Shown in pieces: positions 34,802-43,632 of a DNA stretch of 64,000 nucleotides. The stretch lies in assembly GCA_043497085.1 (NCBI GenBank), contig JBIEKI010000001.1. One strand, 5' to 3'. Below the pieces are notes generated by a model, which was not told the DNA's origin, made no database searches, and was given only the letters and a program-made list of their open reading frames with translations. The translations under genes and the position numbers were made by a program. Source of the DNA: Thalassobacillus sp043497085. Lineage in GTDB: Bacteria > Bacillota > Bacilli > Bacillales > Halobacillaceae. Position 1 is the stretch's first letter. The number at the start of each line of letters is the position of its first letter.

Positions 34802-35548
34802 ATGAATCATCAACTAGCGGTAGTGACGGGAGCCGCGCGTGGAATAGGGAAAGGGATTGCTGAAGTGCTTGCACACCATCATATACATGTCGTGATGGTA
34901 GATAAGGATGAATCCTTAGTTAAAAAAGCCAGTAATGAAATAGGTTCCTATACATCAGCTTATTGTTGTGATGTTTCTATCTTCGAATCTATTAATACTA
35001 TGGTCTATGAAGTGAAGCAGAAATATGGCCGAATAGATATATTAGTAAATAACGCTGGTATTTCCCCAAAAAGAAACGGCGTAAAAGTTCCAATATATGA
35101 AATGGATCCCTCTGAGTGGCAACAGGTGATAGACGTTAACTTGACAGGTACATTTAATTGTACGAGAGCAATTGCTCCCTATATGATGGATAGAAACTAT
35201 GGGAGGATTATCAACATGTCCTCAATTGCGGCGAAAAGCTTTATTTCTGTTTCAGGCGGGCATTACGCATCAACGAAAGCAGGTATCATTGGGTTTACAA
35301 AGGCAGCTGCAGGAGAGTTGGCTCCATATGGCATTACTGTGAACGCACTTGCACCGGGACGTATACAAACTGAAATGATGGATGAAGTAGATACAGATTC
35401 AAATAATCTCATTCTTTCTCAAATTGCTTCTGGAAAATTTGGAAAAGCAGAGGATGTCGGTGCTGCTGTCGAATTTCTGGCTAGTGAAAAAGCCAACTAT
35501 ATCACAGGTACGGTATTAAATATCGATGGCGGTTGGGTCATGGCCTAA
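34802..35548 (+). CDS. Short-chain dehydrogenase/reductase (FabG-like)
   Basis: 248 residues, classical SDR. The nucleotide motif is TGAARGIGKG (residue ~9), then NNAGIS (~85), catalytic Ser in NMSSIAAKS, and Tyr-Lys in HYASTKAG (~158). It ends in the usual ITGTVLNIDGGW. GGGAGGGGG lies upstream of the ATG, 36 bases after the ThDP gene; the two share the sigma-54 promoter at 32936 and a terminator at 35568. A role as secondary alcohol dehydrogenase in the same pathway fits the context. The substrate is unknown. Confidence 0.87.
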   Translation: MNHQLAVVTGAARGIGKGIAEVLAHHHIHVVMVDKDESLVKKASNEIGSYTSAYCCDVSIFESINTMVYEVKQKYGRIDILVNNAGISPKRNGVKVPIYEMDPSEWQQVIDVNLTGTFNCTRAIAPYMMDRNYGRIINMSSIAAKSFISVSGGHYASTKAGIIGFTKAAAGELAPYGITVNALAPGRIQTEMMDEVDTDSNNLILSQIASGKFGKAEDVGAAVEFLASEKANYITGTVLNIDGGWVMA

Positions 35549-35567
35549 TAACAACAGAAGATGATTA

Positions 35568-35604
35568 TAAAGGTTAATCAGTTTAGCTGGTTAACCTTTT
35601 TTAT
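35568..35604 (+). terminator. Terminator of the ThDP-SDR operon
   Basis: AAGGTTAATCAG/CTGGTTAACCTT with a TTTAG-type loop and a run of six T residues. Confidence 0.9.
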
Positions 35605-35655
35605 TCGGGAAGCAACGACAATATCATTCGAATAAAAGTAAACACTTGGTAAATA

Positions 35656-35674
35656 GTGTGTAATTTTTACACAC
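35656..35674 (+). promoter_or_regulatory. Likely activator binding site (UAS) for the second sigma-54 promoter
   Basis: GTGTGTAA-TTT-TTACACAC is a perfect 8-bp inverted repeat with a 3-bp centre, extended by flanking AAATAG/CTATTT. It lies ~80-100 bp upstream of the -24/-12 element at 35757, where enhancer-binding proteins normally sit. It is the likely site of the AcoR-like protein (inference). Confidence 0.7.
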
Positions 35675-35756
35675 CGCTATTTATTAAAAATGCCTAGTCA
35701 GAAGGATTAGTTTTTTTAATTACTTACAATATTCGAAATTTTCCACATTTAAAAAG

Positions 35757-35774
35757 TTGGCATACTTATTGCAT
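35757..35774 (+). promoter_or_regulatory. Sigma-54 (-24/-12) promoter of the transport/dehydrogenase operon
   Basis: TTGGCATACTTATTGCAT has GG-N10-GC spacing and 14 of 18 bases identical to the promoter at 32936. It lies 58 bp before the iron alcohol dehydrogenase gene. Confidence 0.92.
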
Positions 35775-35831
35775 GGATATAAAAGTAGAAGTTTCTTTTT
35801 AAAAAAATTCCATAAAAAGGAGGATAATAGC

Positions 35832-37004
35832 ATGAATGATTTTGGATTCTTTAAAAATCCAACACAAATAACGTACGGAAGACAAGCAGTTGATCAGCTT
35901 GGCACGATTCTGGCTGAACAAGACTTTAAGAATGTGCTCATTATTACAGATGCAGGGATTGTAAAAACGGGGTTAGTGGATCAGGTGACAGAACAACTAA
36001 GCAATCTTCATTATACCATCTATGATGAAACTCAACCGAACCCTACAATATCCAATTGTAACGATGCCTTAAACCTGCTTAAGCAGGTGCATGCCGATGT
36101 GATTATCGCCATGGGTGGTGGAAGTTCCATTGACGTGGCTAAAGCAGTGAGTGTGTTAGCGACCAATGATGGATCAATTGTCGACTATGAAGGAATTGGA
36201 AAGTACACCAATGAAACATTGCCCCTTATTGCCATACCAACTACAGCAGGCACAGCCAGTGAGGTTACAACGTTTACGGTTATTACTGATGAAGAAAGAG
36301 AGTACAAGCTGACGGTTGGCGGAGTTGGGATTGCTCCGAATTGGGCGTTGGTTGACCCGGAAGTGACTAAGTCATTGCCAGCAAACATTACAGCTGCTAC
36401 AGGTCTGGATGCTTTAGTCCATGCACTGGAATCCTATACATCTAAAATGGCAAGCCCAATATCGAAAGCGCTTGCAAGAGAAGCAATACGAAAAATAAGT
36501 GCAAACCTCAGGCAGGCTGTGTACAACGGAGACAACATGAATGCCAGAGATAATATGCTAATGGGGAGTCTGCTTGCTGGGCTGGCCTTCAATAATACAA
36601 GATTAGGAAATTGTCATGCACTTAGTCATCCTGTAAGTGCCATCTACGGTGTTCCCCATGGAGTTGCAAATTCGATATTGATACCACACGTTATGGAATT
36701 TAACGCATTGGCGGTTCCAGAGTTATTTAGTGATATCGCCGAAGATATGGGAGAGAACCTGGAAGGGTTGACACTCATGGAAAGAGCGGATGCAGCGGTG
36801 ACAGCTGTGAAGAAACTATCAAAAGATATTGGCATCCCTGGTAATCTGGCAGAGTTTGATGTGGATCATTCCCGGTTGGATCAAATGGCCAATGATGCTT
36901 TGTTAAGTGGGAACATCGCTGTCAATCCAAGGAAAACGTCTTATGAAGATGTGATTGATATTTACAAAAGTTCAATTGGAGGTGCAAAAGTTGAAGCAAT
37001 TTAA
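35832..37004 (+). CDS. Iron-containing alcohol dehydrogenase
   Basis: 390-residue group III (Fe-dependent) alcohol dehydrogenase, cytosolic. The ATG at 35832 has AAAAGGAGG upstream. Visible are the NAD-binding GGGSSIDVAKA (~95), PTTAGTASEVT (~138), the first metal-ligand region DALVHALESY (~195), and the metal box CHALSHPVSAIYGVPHG (~265), with its His ligands intact. Known relatives interconvert primary alcohols or diols with aldehydes using NAD(P)H. First gene of the second sigma-54 operon. Its 3' end overlaps the next gene by 14 bases. Confidence 0.9.
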   Translation: MNDFGFFKNPTQITYGRQAVDQLGTILAEQDFKNVLIITDAGIVKTGLVDQVTEQLSNLHYTIYDETQPNPTISNCNDALNLLKQVHADVIIAMGGGSSIDVAKAVSVLATNDGSIVDYEGIGKYTNETLPLIAIPTTAGTASEVTTFTVITDEEREYKLTVGGVGIAPNWALVDPEVTKSLPANITAATGLDALVHALESYTSKMASPISKALAREAIRKISANLRQAVYNGDNMNARDNMLMGSLLAGLAFNNTRLGNCHALSHPVSAIYGVPHGVANSILIPHVMEFNALAVPELFSDIAEDMGENLEGLTLMERADAAVTAVKKLSKDIGIPGNLAEFDVDHSRLDQMANDALLSGNIAVNPRKTSYEDVIDIYKSSIGGAKVEAI

Positions 37005-37749
37005 CCTTACTGGCAAGACCGCACTCGTAACAGGTGGTGGTCGAGGAATCGGAAAATCCATTGCCTTAGCTCTGGCAGAAGCTGGAGCGAATGTAGCAGT
37101 TACCAGTCGAACCGAATCTGAATTAAAGCAGGTTAAAGAAGAAGTCGAAGAGTTTTCCAGGAAAGCTTATTATTCCGTGGTTGATATACGTGAGAAGGAA
37201 TCCATTGAATATTTTGTGGAAGAGGTGGTTGAACAGGAAGGGAAAATCGATATTCTGGTAAATTGCGCTGGTACAAATAAACGGCTGCCTTTTTTGGAGA
37301 TAACGGAGGAAGATTGGAACTTCATCATGGACATTAATTTGAAAAGTGTCTTATTTGTTGCCCAGTCTGTCATTCCACACATGCAGAAACAACAATACGG
37401 AAAGATCATCAATATTGCTTCCTTAACGAGCGAACTTGGTTTTAAAAATATGACTACATATGGAGCCAGTAAAGGAGGAGTATCCCAAATTACAAAAGCA
37501 TTGTCTACGGAGTTCGCGGAGGATGGTATTGTGACAAATGCCATTGGACCAGGCTACTTTAAAACCGAGATGACCAAGTCCGTATTTGATGACGAAAAAA
37601 GGGTGGAATGGATGAAATCCCGTATCCCGCTAAAGCGGACCGGTAACGTGGAGGATTTGCAAGGAGCGGCCGTGTTTTTGGCATCGGAAGCTTCTGACTA
37701 TATAACCGGTCAAACCATATATGTCGATGGTGGATGGCTAAGTTCTTAA
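36991..37749 (+). CDS. Short-chain dehydrogenase/reductase
   Basis: 252 residues from a TTG at 36991. GGAGGT sits 8 bases before it, inside the end of the alcohol dehydrogenase gene, giving a 14-base overlap and probable coupling. Classical SDR with TGGGRGIGKS (~13), NCAGTN (~90), catalytic Ser in NIASLTSE, YGASKGG (Tyr-Lys, ~160) and GQTIYVDGGW at the end. Resembles gluconate 5-dehydrogenase/FabG-type proteins. Likely oxidises a secondary hydroxyl of the imported substrate. Confidence 0.87.
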   Translation: MKQFNLTGKTALVTGGGRGIGKSIALALAEAGANVAVTSRTESELKQVKEEVEEFSRKAYYSVVDIREKESIEYFVEEVVEQEGKIDILVNCAGTNKRLPFLEITEEDWNFIMDINLKSVLFVAQSVIPHMQKQQYGKIINIASLTSELGFKNMTTYGASKGGVSQITKALSTEFAEDGIVTNAIGPGYFKTEMTKSVFDDEKRVEWMKSRIPLKRTGNVEDLQGAAVFLASEASDYITGQTIYVDGGWLSS

Positions 37750-37771
37750 TGAAAAAAGTGGAGGGGATTTT

Positions 37772-39013
37772 ATGAAAAGGCTTGCAAGTTTAGTGCTGAT
37801 TGTCTGTTTATTTGTTTTAACTGCTTGCGGCTCGAATAGTGCGAGCGGAGGTGAGACTGATTCGGATACGTTAAAGGTTGGAGCATTGTTCCCGATGTCT
37901 GGAAATTTAGCCCTTTTAGGAGAAGAAAGCTTTCGAGGTGTTGAATTAGCCGTCGAAGAAGCCAACAAAAATGGTGGGATTGCTGGCGGAAAGAAGCTTG
38001 AATTGGTAACAGGAGATGCCGTCGATGCCGATGCAGCCCAGGCAGAAGCCAATCGATTGATCAATCAAAAAGGAATAGAGACGATAGTCGGTTCTTATTC
38101 CAGTTCTATTTCTTTTGCGGCAAGTGAAGTTGCTGAAAGAAACGGTGTCTTATATTGGGAGTTTGGTGCGGTAGCAGATAATATCACCGATCGAAAATAC
38201 AATTATGTATTACGTACCAACCCCCCGGCATCCTATTTATCAAAAGTCCACATTCAATTCATTAAAGAAGTTGTTGCTGACAAGCTTGGGAAAGATTTAG
38301 AGGATGTGAAAGTAGCCATTGCTCATGAAGATTCTTCCTATGGAACAACGATTGCAGAGGAAGCGAAGAGATTAGGGGAAGAGGAAGGAGTAAATATCGT
38401 TACCACTCAGCCGTATAGTGCAGGAACCAATGATCTAAGTTCGGTCATATTAAACCTGAAAGAAGTTGATCCGGATGTATTAATTGGGGTTTCCTACCTG
38501 AACGATGCTGTTTTACTAGAAAGACAAAGCGAGGAATTAGGGCTGGATGTTCCGGTTTTCATCGGCTCCGGAGGCGGACATGACATGTTGGATTTCATTG
38601 AGGCGGCAGGTGAAAATGCAGATGGAACGTTTAATGTAGCATTTCCTCAATATAACTTTAACGATGAATTTACACCTGGCTTAAAAGAATTTGTCGACCT
38701 TTACAAAGAAAAATACGGCGAAGCACCAAGGTCCGGTCACTCTTTAGTTGATTATATGGGAATGAAGGTTTTAATCGATGTTCTTGATGAAGTCGGAGAA
38801 ACAGATCCAGATAAATTAAAAGAAGCAGCTTTAAAGTATACAGCTGAAGCTGGTACGACTGCCACCGGATGGGGCGTAGAGTTTGATCCGGAAACAGGTC
38901 AAAACTTAAGGAGCAGGCCATATGTACAACAATGGAGGGATGGAGAACTTGTCGCTGTTTGGCCGCAGGAAGTAGCTGTTGAGGAACCGTTATTCAATCT
39001 TGAAGGTAACTAA
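37772..39013 (+). CDS. Liv-type ABC importer, substrate-binding lipoprotein 1
   Basis: 413 residues. The signal ends in the lipobox LTACG, so the Cys at ~19 is lipid-anchored. A type I periplasmic-binding fold follows, starting DTLKVGALFPMSGNLALLGEE, as in LivJ/LivK, amide and urea binding proteins. Motifs include IVGSYSSSISFAASEVAERN (~105-125) and PYSAGTNDLSS. It is a close tandem paralogue of the next gene. The ligand is not amino-acid-specific by sequence; the neighbouring dehydrogenases argue for a hydroxylated or keto compound. Confidence 0.88.
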   Translation: MKRLASLVLIVCLFVLTACGSNSASGGETDSDTLKVGALFPMSGNLALLGEESFRGVELAVEEANKNGGIAGGKKLELVTGDAVDADAAQAEANRLINQKGIETIVGSYSSSISFAASEVAERNGVLYWEFGAVADNITDRKYNYVLRTNPPASYLSKVHIQFIKEVVADKLGKDLEDVKVAIAHEDSSYGTTIAEEAKRLGEEEGVNIVTTQPYSAGTNDLSSVILNLKEVDPDVLIGVSYLNDAVLLERQSEELGLDVPVFIGSGGGHDMLDFIEAAGENADGTFNVAFPQYNFNDEFTPGLKEFVDLYKEKYGEAPRSGHSLVDYMGMKVLIDVLDEVGETDPDKLKEAALKYTAEAGTTATGWGVEFDPETGQNLRSRPYVQQWRDGELVAVWPQEVAVEEPLFNLEGN

Positions 39014-39032
39014 AAAAGGAGGGCTTAAAGTA

Positions 39033-40259
39033 ATGAAAAAAATTACTAGTGTCTTAATGATAGCATTTCTCTTGATATTAACCGCTTGTGGATCCAGCGC
39101 AAGTGGAGGGGGGTCAGATTCAGATACCTTAAAGGTCGGTGCATTGTTCCCTTTATCCGGTGATTTAGCACTCTTGGGAGAAGAGAGTTTTCGAGGGGTT
39201 AAGTTGGCTGTCGAACAGGCGAACAAAAATGGAGGTGTCGCTGGAGGGAAGAAAATTGAACTGGTTCAAGGAGATGCCGTAGACGCTGATGCTGCACAAG
39301 CAGAAGCCAACCGGCTCATTAATCAAAAAGGTATTAATACGATTGTTGGTTCATATTCCAGCTCTATCTCCTTTGCGGCAAGTGAAGTAGCAGAAAGAAA
39401 TGGAGTATTATATTGGGAACTTGGGGCAGTATCTGATTCTATCACCGACCGTAAATATGAATATGTGTTACGTACCAATCCACCAGCGTCCTACTTCTCG
39501 GAAGTACATGTGAATTTTATTAAAGAAGTGGTTGCAGACAAACTAGGCAAAGACCTTTCGGATGTGCGGGTAGCGATTGCCCATGAAGATTCAGCATATG
39601 GTTCAACGATTGCTGAGGAGGCTAAGAAAATAGCTAAAGAAGAGGGAATCAACATTGTAACATCCCAGCCATATAGTGCAGGAACTAATGATTTAAGTTC
39701 CGTCGTCTTGAATATCAAAGAAAGCAATCCAGATGTATTGATCGCTGTTTCTTATATGAACGATGCGATTTTGCTGGAAAGACAAGGTGAGGAATTAGGG
39801 TTAGAAGTACCTGTATTTATTGGATCAGGTGGAGGTCATACGATGGCAGACTTCCAAGATGCTGTTGGGGAAAATGCAAATGGCATTTTGAACATTGATT
39901 TCCCTCAATATAATATCAATCGGGAATACACACCGGGAATGGATGAGTTTTTGAAGCTTTATAAAGAAAAGTATGGAGAAGAGCCTAGGTCCGGCCACTC
40001 ATTAGCTAACTATATGGGGATGAAATCGGTCCTTGAAGTCATTGATGAGGTTGGCGAAATAGATCCAGATAAATTAAAAGAAGCTGCCCTGAATTATACG
40101 GTTGAGCCTGGTACTACAGCTACTGGATGGGGAGTGGAGTTCAATCCGGATAATGGACAAAACGTAAAAAGTGAGCCTTATGTCCATCAATGGGTTGATG
40201 GAGAACTGATTACAGTGTGGCCAGAAAAAGTAGCCGTCGAAGAACCACAAATTAAATAG
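39033..40259 (+). CDS. Liv-type ABC importer, substrate-binding lipoprotein 2
   Basis: 408 residues from the ATG at 39033 (AAAAAAGGAGGG upstream). The N-terminal signal ends LTACGS. It is nearly co-linear with the previous protein along its whole length and keeps the SYSSSISFAASE and AHEDS segments. Differences cluster in the second lobe (HTMADFQDAVG against HDMLDFIEAAG) and at the C-terminus. Tandem duplication gives the importer two ligand-binding proteins, which may differ in stereoisomer or chain length (inference). Confidence 0.88.
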   Translation: MKKITSVLMIAFLLILTACGSSASGGGSDSDTLKVGALFPLSGDLALLGEESFRGVKLAVEQANKNGGVAGGKKIELVQGDAVDADAAQAEANRLINQKGINTIVGSYSSSISFAASEVAERNGVLYWELGAVSDSITDRKYEYVLRTNPPASYFSEVHVNFIKEVVADKLGKDLSDVRVAIAHEDSAYGSTIAEEAKKIAKEEGINIVTSQPYSAGTNDLSSVVLNIKESNPDVLIAVSYMNDAILLERQGEELGLEVPVFIGSGGGHTMADFQDAVGENANGILNIDFPQYNINREYTPGMDEFLKLYKEKYGEEPRSGHSLANYMGMKSVLEVIDEVGEIDPDKLKEAALNYTVEPGTTATGWGVEFNPDNGQNVKSEPYVHQWVDGELITVWPEKVAVEEPQIK

Positions 40260-40272
40260 GACGAAACGAAAA

Positions 40273-40304
40273 TTATCAAGGGGAGCCATCTCTCCTCTTG
40301 ATAA
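40273..40304 (+). other. Intercistronic stem-loop after the binding-protein genes
   Basis: A 13-bp stem TTATCAAGGGGAG/CTCCTCTTGATAA with no T-run. In binding-protein operons such structures are known to protect the upstream mRNA and keep downstream permease expression lower. Confidence 0.7.
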
Positions 40305-40332
40305 AGATATTAAAATCAACGGGGTGTATATT

Positions 40333-41217
40333 ATGACGCTTTTGCAAACGCTTATTTCCGGCCTGTTATTAGGAGGTATTTATGCCTTAATCAGCATGGG
40401 ACTGAATTTGATTTTAGGGGTTGTACGAATCATTAACTTTGCTCATGGAGAATTATTAATGATTGCCATGTACCTCAGTTTTCTTTTTTACGCCACTATG
40501 GGACTGGATCCTTATATATCAGCCATTTTAGTAATCGGTTGCCTGTTCTTGCTAGGGGTGATTATCCAACGGATTATGATTCAGCCAATATTAGATACAC
40601 CAGCTTCAACGAAGATATTCGCAACACTTGGACTGTCTATAGCGCTTCAAAATCTTGCATTAATGGTGTTAAGCGCTGATCACTTTACGGTACAGACCAG
40701 CTATCAATCAAGTGTTATTCAACTTGGCAGCCTGGCCATCAGTATTCCTAGATTAGCAGCTTTTGGGGTGGCTATTCTAGTAGCTACAGGCTTGTACCTG
40801 TTCCTGCAACGGACAATGACTGGAAAGGCAATCCGTGCCGTTGCCATGCAAAAACAAGCAGCCTATTTAATGGGGGTAAACGTAAAAAGGATATACTTAT
40901 TAGCTTTTGGTATTGGTTCTGCGCTGGTTGGGCTGGCAGGGGCCATGCTGATGCCGATTTACTCCGTTTATCCGACGATAGGAACTTCCTTTGTACTCAT
41001 TGCCTTTGTTGTTGTCGTTTTGGGTGGAATGGGAAGTATGTTTGGTGCATTCTATGGCGGATTAATTATTGGCCTGGTAGAGGCATTGGCCGGAGTATTA
41101 GTTTCTCCTGGGCTAAAAGAAGCCGTTTACTTTGTTATTTTCATCTTAGTGTTGCTACTCCGTCCTTCAGGCATCTTTAGCCTTGGGAAGGGCGCAGAGG
41201 AGGTTGGTCTGAAATGA
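40333..41217 (+). CDS. livH: Liv-type ABC importer permease, LivH family
   Basis: 294 residues from the ATG at 40333 (GGGGTG eight bases upstream; an in-frame GTG at 40324 lies within it). Eight or so membrane segments. The family start LLQTLISGLLLGGIYALISMGL and NLILGVVRIINFAHGELLM are present, as is the VVVLGGMGSMFGAFYGGLIIG loop that contacts the ATPase. It forms the membrane channel with the LivM-type protein. Overlaps livM by four bases (ATGA). Confidence 0.92.
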   Translation: MTLLQTLISGLLLGGIYALISMGLNLILGVVRIINFAHGELLMIAMYLSFLFYATMGLDPYISAILVIGCLFLLGVIIQRIMIQPILDTPASTKIFATLGLSIALQNLALMVLSADHFTVQTSYQSSVIQLGSLAISIPRLAAFGVAILVATGLYLFLQRTMTGKAIRAVAMQKQAAYLMGVNVKRIYLLAFGIGSALVGLAGAMLMPIYSVYPTIGTSFVLIAFVVVVLGGMGSMFGAFYGGLIIGLVEALAGVLVSPGLKEAVYFVIFILVLLLRPSGIFSLGKGAEEVGLK

Positions 41218-42221
41218 TGTCGATACTCGGAAAAAATAAGTACCTGCTTCTTTTAGGGGTTGTGGCTTTACTATTACCATTGGGTGTTAATAATAACTTT
41301 CACTTGAATATTTTGATATTACTCTTTTTATTTGCAGCCCTTGCCAGTGCCTGGAATATTCTCGGAGGATATGGCGGGCAGCTATCACTGGGACATGCCA
41401 TCTTCTTCGGTTTAGGTGCCTATACTTCTTCCCTGCTGTATTTAAATTTCCAACTGTCCCCATGGCTCGGCTTTTTCATTGCTGCTGCCCTGTCCATTGC
41501 TGTAGGGGTATTGATCGGTTGGCCTACATTCCGCTTAAAAGGGCCGTATTTTACTTTGGCAACCATAGCCTTTGCAGAAGTTATCCGACATATCACCTTG
41601 TTTTGGAGAGATCTGACCAATGGAGCTTCAGGGGTCAATATCCGTTTTGATCCCAATTTTGCCAATCTGATTTTCAGGGAGTACAGCTCCTATTATTATC
41701 TTGCATTTGTGCTGTTCCTGATCAGTTTAGCTGTGGTGATTTGGGTAGATAAAACAAAAATCGGTTACTATTTGAAAGCCATTCGTGAAGATGAAGATAG
41801 TGCAGAAACGTTAGGGATTAATGTAACGAAATATAAAATGCTCGCAATGATTTTAAGTGCAGGGTTGACTGGTGTGGCGGGTGTCATATATGCCCAATAC
41901 ATGTTGTTCTTTGAACCGAATTCTGTTTTTAATTTGAACTTTTCCATCGAAATTGCTCTGATCGCTATCATCGGAGGGATGGGAACGATTTATGGACCGC
42001 TTCTTGGTGCATGTATCATCATTCCGCTGAATGAAATATTACGTGCTTCTTTTCCGGAATTAAGTGGAATGAACTACTTCGCTTACGGAATTATCCTTGT
42101 ATTGATCGTTTCCTTTATGCCAAATGGTTTATTACCTATTTTGAAAAAGATACCAGGTAAATTAAAAGCGAAGAAAAAGACGGCTGTAAAGGAGGAAGAA
42201 AATTTTGATTATACAGGTTAA
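41214..42221 (+). CDS. livM: Liv-type ABC importer permease, LivM family
   Basis: 335 residues, about nine hydrophobic segments. Family blocks SAWNILGGYGGQLSLGHAIFFGLGAY (~45), LKGPYFTLATIAFAE (~110) and the ATPase-contact loop IALIAIIGGMGTIYGPLLGA (~245). The tail is Lys-rich. It pairs with livH. The livG ribosome site lies inside its 3' end. Confidence 0.92.
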   Translation: MMSILGKNKYLLLLGVVALLLPLGVNNNFHLNILILLFLFAALASAWNILGGYGGQLSLGHAIFFGLGAYTSSLLYLNFQLSPWLGFFIAAALSIAVGVLIGWPTFRLKGPYFTLATIAFAEVIRHITLFWRDLTNGASGVNIRFDPNFANLIFREYSSYYYLAFVLFLISLAVVIWVDKTKIGYYLKAIREDEDSAETLGINVTKYKMLAMILSAGLTGVAGVIYAQYMLFFEPNSVFNLNFSIEIALIAIIGGMGTIYGPLLGACIIIPLNEILRASFPELSGMNYFAYGIILVLIVSFMPNGLLPILKKIPGKLKAKKKTAVKEEENFDYTG

Positions 42222-42927
42222 GGACGTTTCCAAACATTTTGGTGGTCTAAAAGCAGTGAATAACGTGAATTTTGATGTCAACTCACAAGAAATTGTCGGA
42301 ATCATCGGGCCGAATGGTGCTGGAAAAACTACGCTCTTCAACCTGATATCTGGCTCACTGCCTGTGACGTCTGGTTCGGTTTTATTTAAAGGGGATGACA
42401 TTACGAGTCAAAAGCCATATGTCATTTGTAAAAAAGGAATCGGCAGAACGTATCAGGTGGTCAAACCCTTCGGCAATATTTCTGTCTTAGAAAATGTGAT
42501 GGTGGGGGCTTTTAACAAAGTAAAGAGTGCAAAGGAAGCGAGGGCTTACAGCTTAGAAATATTAAACAGGGTTGGTTTGTATAAAAAGAAAGATTTGGTC
42601 GGTAACAGCCTGACCATTGCAGATAAGAAAAGGCTGGAAGTAGCCAAAGCGCTAGCAACACAACCGGAAGTTCTGTTACTGGACGAAGTAATGGCGGGAT
42701 TAAACCCGACCGAAGTGAAAGAAATGCTCCCGATTATCAAAAGCCTGAGAGAGAGAGGAACGACCATTTTACTCATTGAACACATCATGGAAGTAGTCAT
42801 GAATGTATGTGATCGCATTGTAGTGGTCCACCATGGGGAAAAAATCGCAGAAGGCACTCCCGATGAAATTGCAAATAATGACGAAGTGATAACGGCTTAT
42901 TTAGGGGAGGAATTAAACCTTGCTTAA
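42205..42927 (+). CDS. livG: Liv-type ABC importer ATPase, LivG family
   Basis: 240 residues from a TTG with GGAGGA eight bases upstream; overlaps livM by 17 bases. Walker A is GPNGAGKTT (~35) and Walker B is EVLLLDEVMAGLNP (~155), with the H-loop in LLIEHIMEV. The ABC signature reads LTIADKKRLE instead of LSGGQ-like, a variant I believe occurs in some Liv-type ATPases, but it removes the usual Gly. It ends AYLGEELNLA, typical of LivG. Confidence 0.9.
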   Translation: MIIQVKDVSKHFGGLKAVNNVNFDVNSQEIVGIIGPNGAGKTTLFNLISGSLPVTSGSVLFKGDDITSQKPYVICKKGIGRTYQVVKPFGNISVLENVMVGAFNKVKSAKEARAYSLEILNRVGLYKKKDLVGNSLTIADKKRLEVAKALATQPEVLLLDEVMAGLNPTEVKEMLPIIKSLRERGTTILLIEHIMEVVMNVCDRIVVVHHGEKIAEGTPDEIANNDEVITAYLGEELNLA

Positions 42928-43624
42928 ACTACAAAATGTTGATTTGTTTTATGGTGAAATACAAGCTTTATGGGACCTTTCCTTTGAAGTGGAAGAAGGT
43001 GAAATTGCCGCCTTACTGGGAGCTAATGCAGCAGGGAAATCAAGCACGATAAACGCTATTTCTGGATTAGAACGTCCATCGAGGGGGAGTATCTCTTTTT
43101 TAGGAAAGGAAATACAGCACAAAGATCCCCATGAAATAGTCGAAGAGGGTATCATTCAAGTTCCTGAAGGAAGAAAACTATTCAATTACATGTCCATCCA
43201 GGAAAATTTGGAACTGGGAGCCTACTCCAAACGGGCGAAGAAAGATTATAAAAAGAACTTAGGAATGGTATATGATCTATTTCCTGTCCTGGAAGAACGG
43301 AAAAAACAATTCGCAGGAGATATGAGTGGCGGCCAACAGCAAATGTGTGCCATCGCTCGAGGACTGATGGCCAATCCAAAATTGCTGATCATCGATGAGC
43401 TCTCCTTAGGATTAGCACCGATATTGGTTCAGAAGCTACTGAAGACACTTCTGGAAATAAAAGAAACCGGAATTACGATTCTACTAGTGGAGCAAAATGT
43501 CCAACATTCTTTAAAAATTTCCAATAAAGCATTTGTGTTGGAAAATGGAAGGTTGGCACTGAGCGGAAACGCGAAAGATCTTGCTAATGATTCACATCTA
43601 AAGAAAGCCTATCTAGGAATGTAG
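42920..43624 (+). CDS. livF: Liv-type ABC importer ATPase, LivF family
   Basis: 234 residues from a TTG with GGGGAGG upstream; overlaps livG by eight bases. Walker A is GANAAGKSS (Ala replaces the usual Gly after Asn). Q-loop region EGIIQVPEGRKLF is typical of LivF. The signature is DMSGGQQQM, Walker B is KLLIIDELSLGLAP, and the H-loop position carries Gln (VEQNVQ), normal for LivF. Completes the importer KK-H-M-G-F. Confidence 0.92.
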   Translation: MLKLQNVDLFYGEIQALWDLSFEVEEGEIAALLGANAAGKSSTINAISGLERPSRGSISFLGKEIQHKDPHEIVEEGIIQVPEGRKLFNYMSIQENLELGAYSKRAKKDYKKNLGMVYDLFPVLEERKKQFAGDMSGGQQQMCAIARGLMANPKLLIIDELSLGLAPILVQKLLKTLLEIKETGITILLVEQNVQHSLKISNKAFVLENGRLALSGNAKDLANDSHLKKAYLGM

Positions 43625-43632
43625 GTGGATAG

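Noticed and set aside
33050..35548. Branched-chain amino acid synthesis (ilv) operon
   Set aside because: No regulatory subunit, ilvC or ilvD, no T-box or leader peptide. The promoter is sigma-54 type and the neighbours are dehydrogenases.
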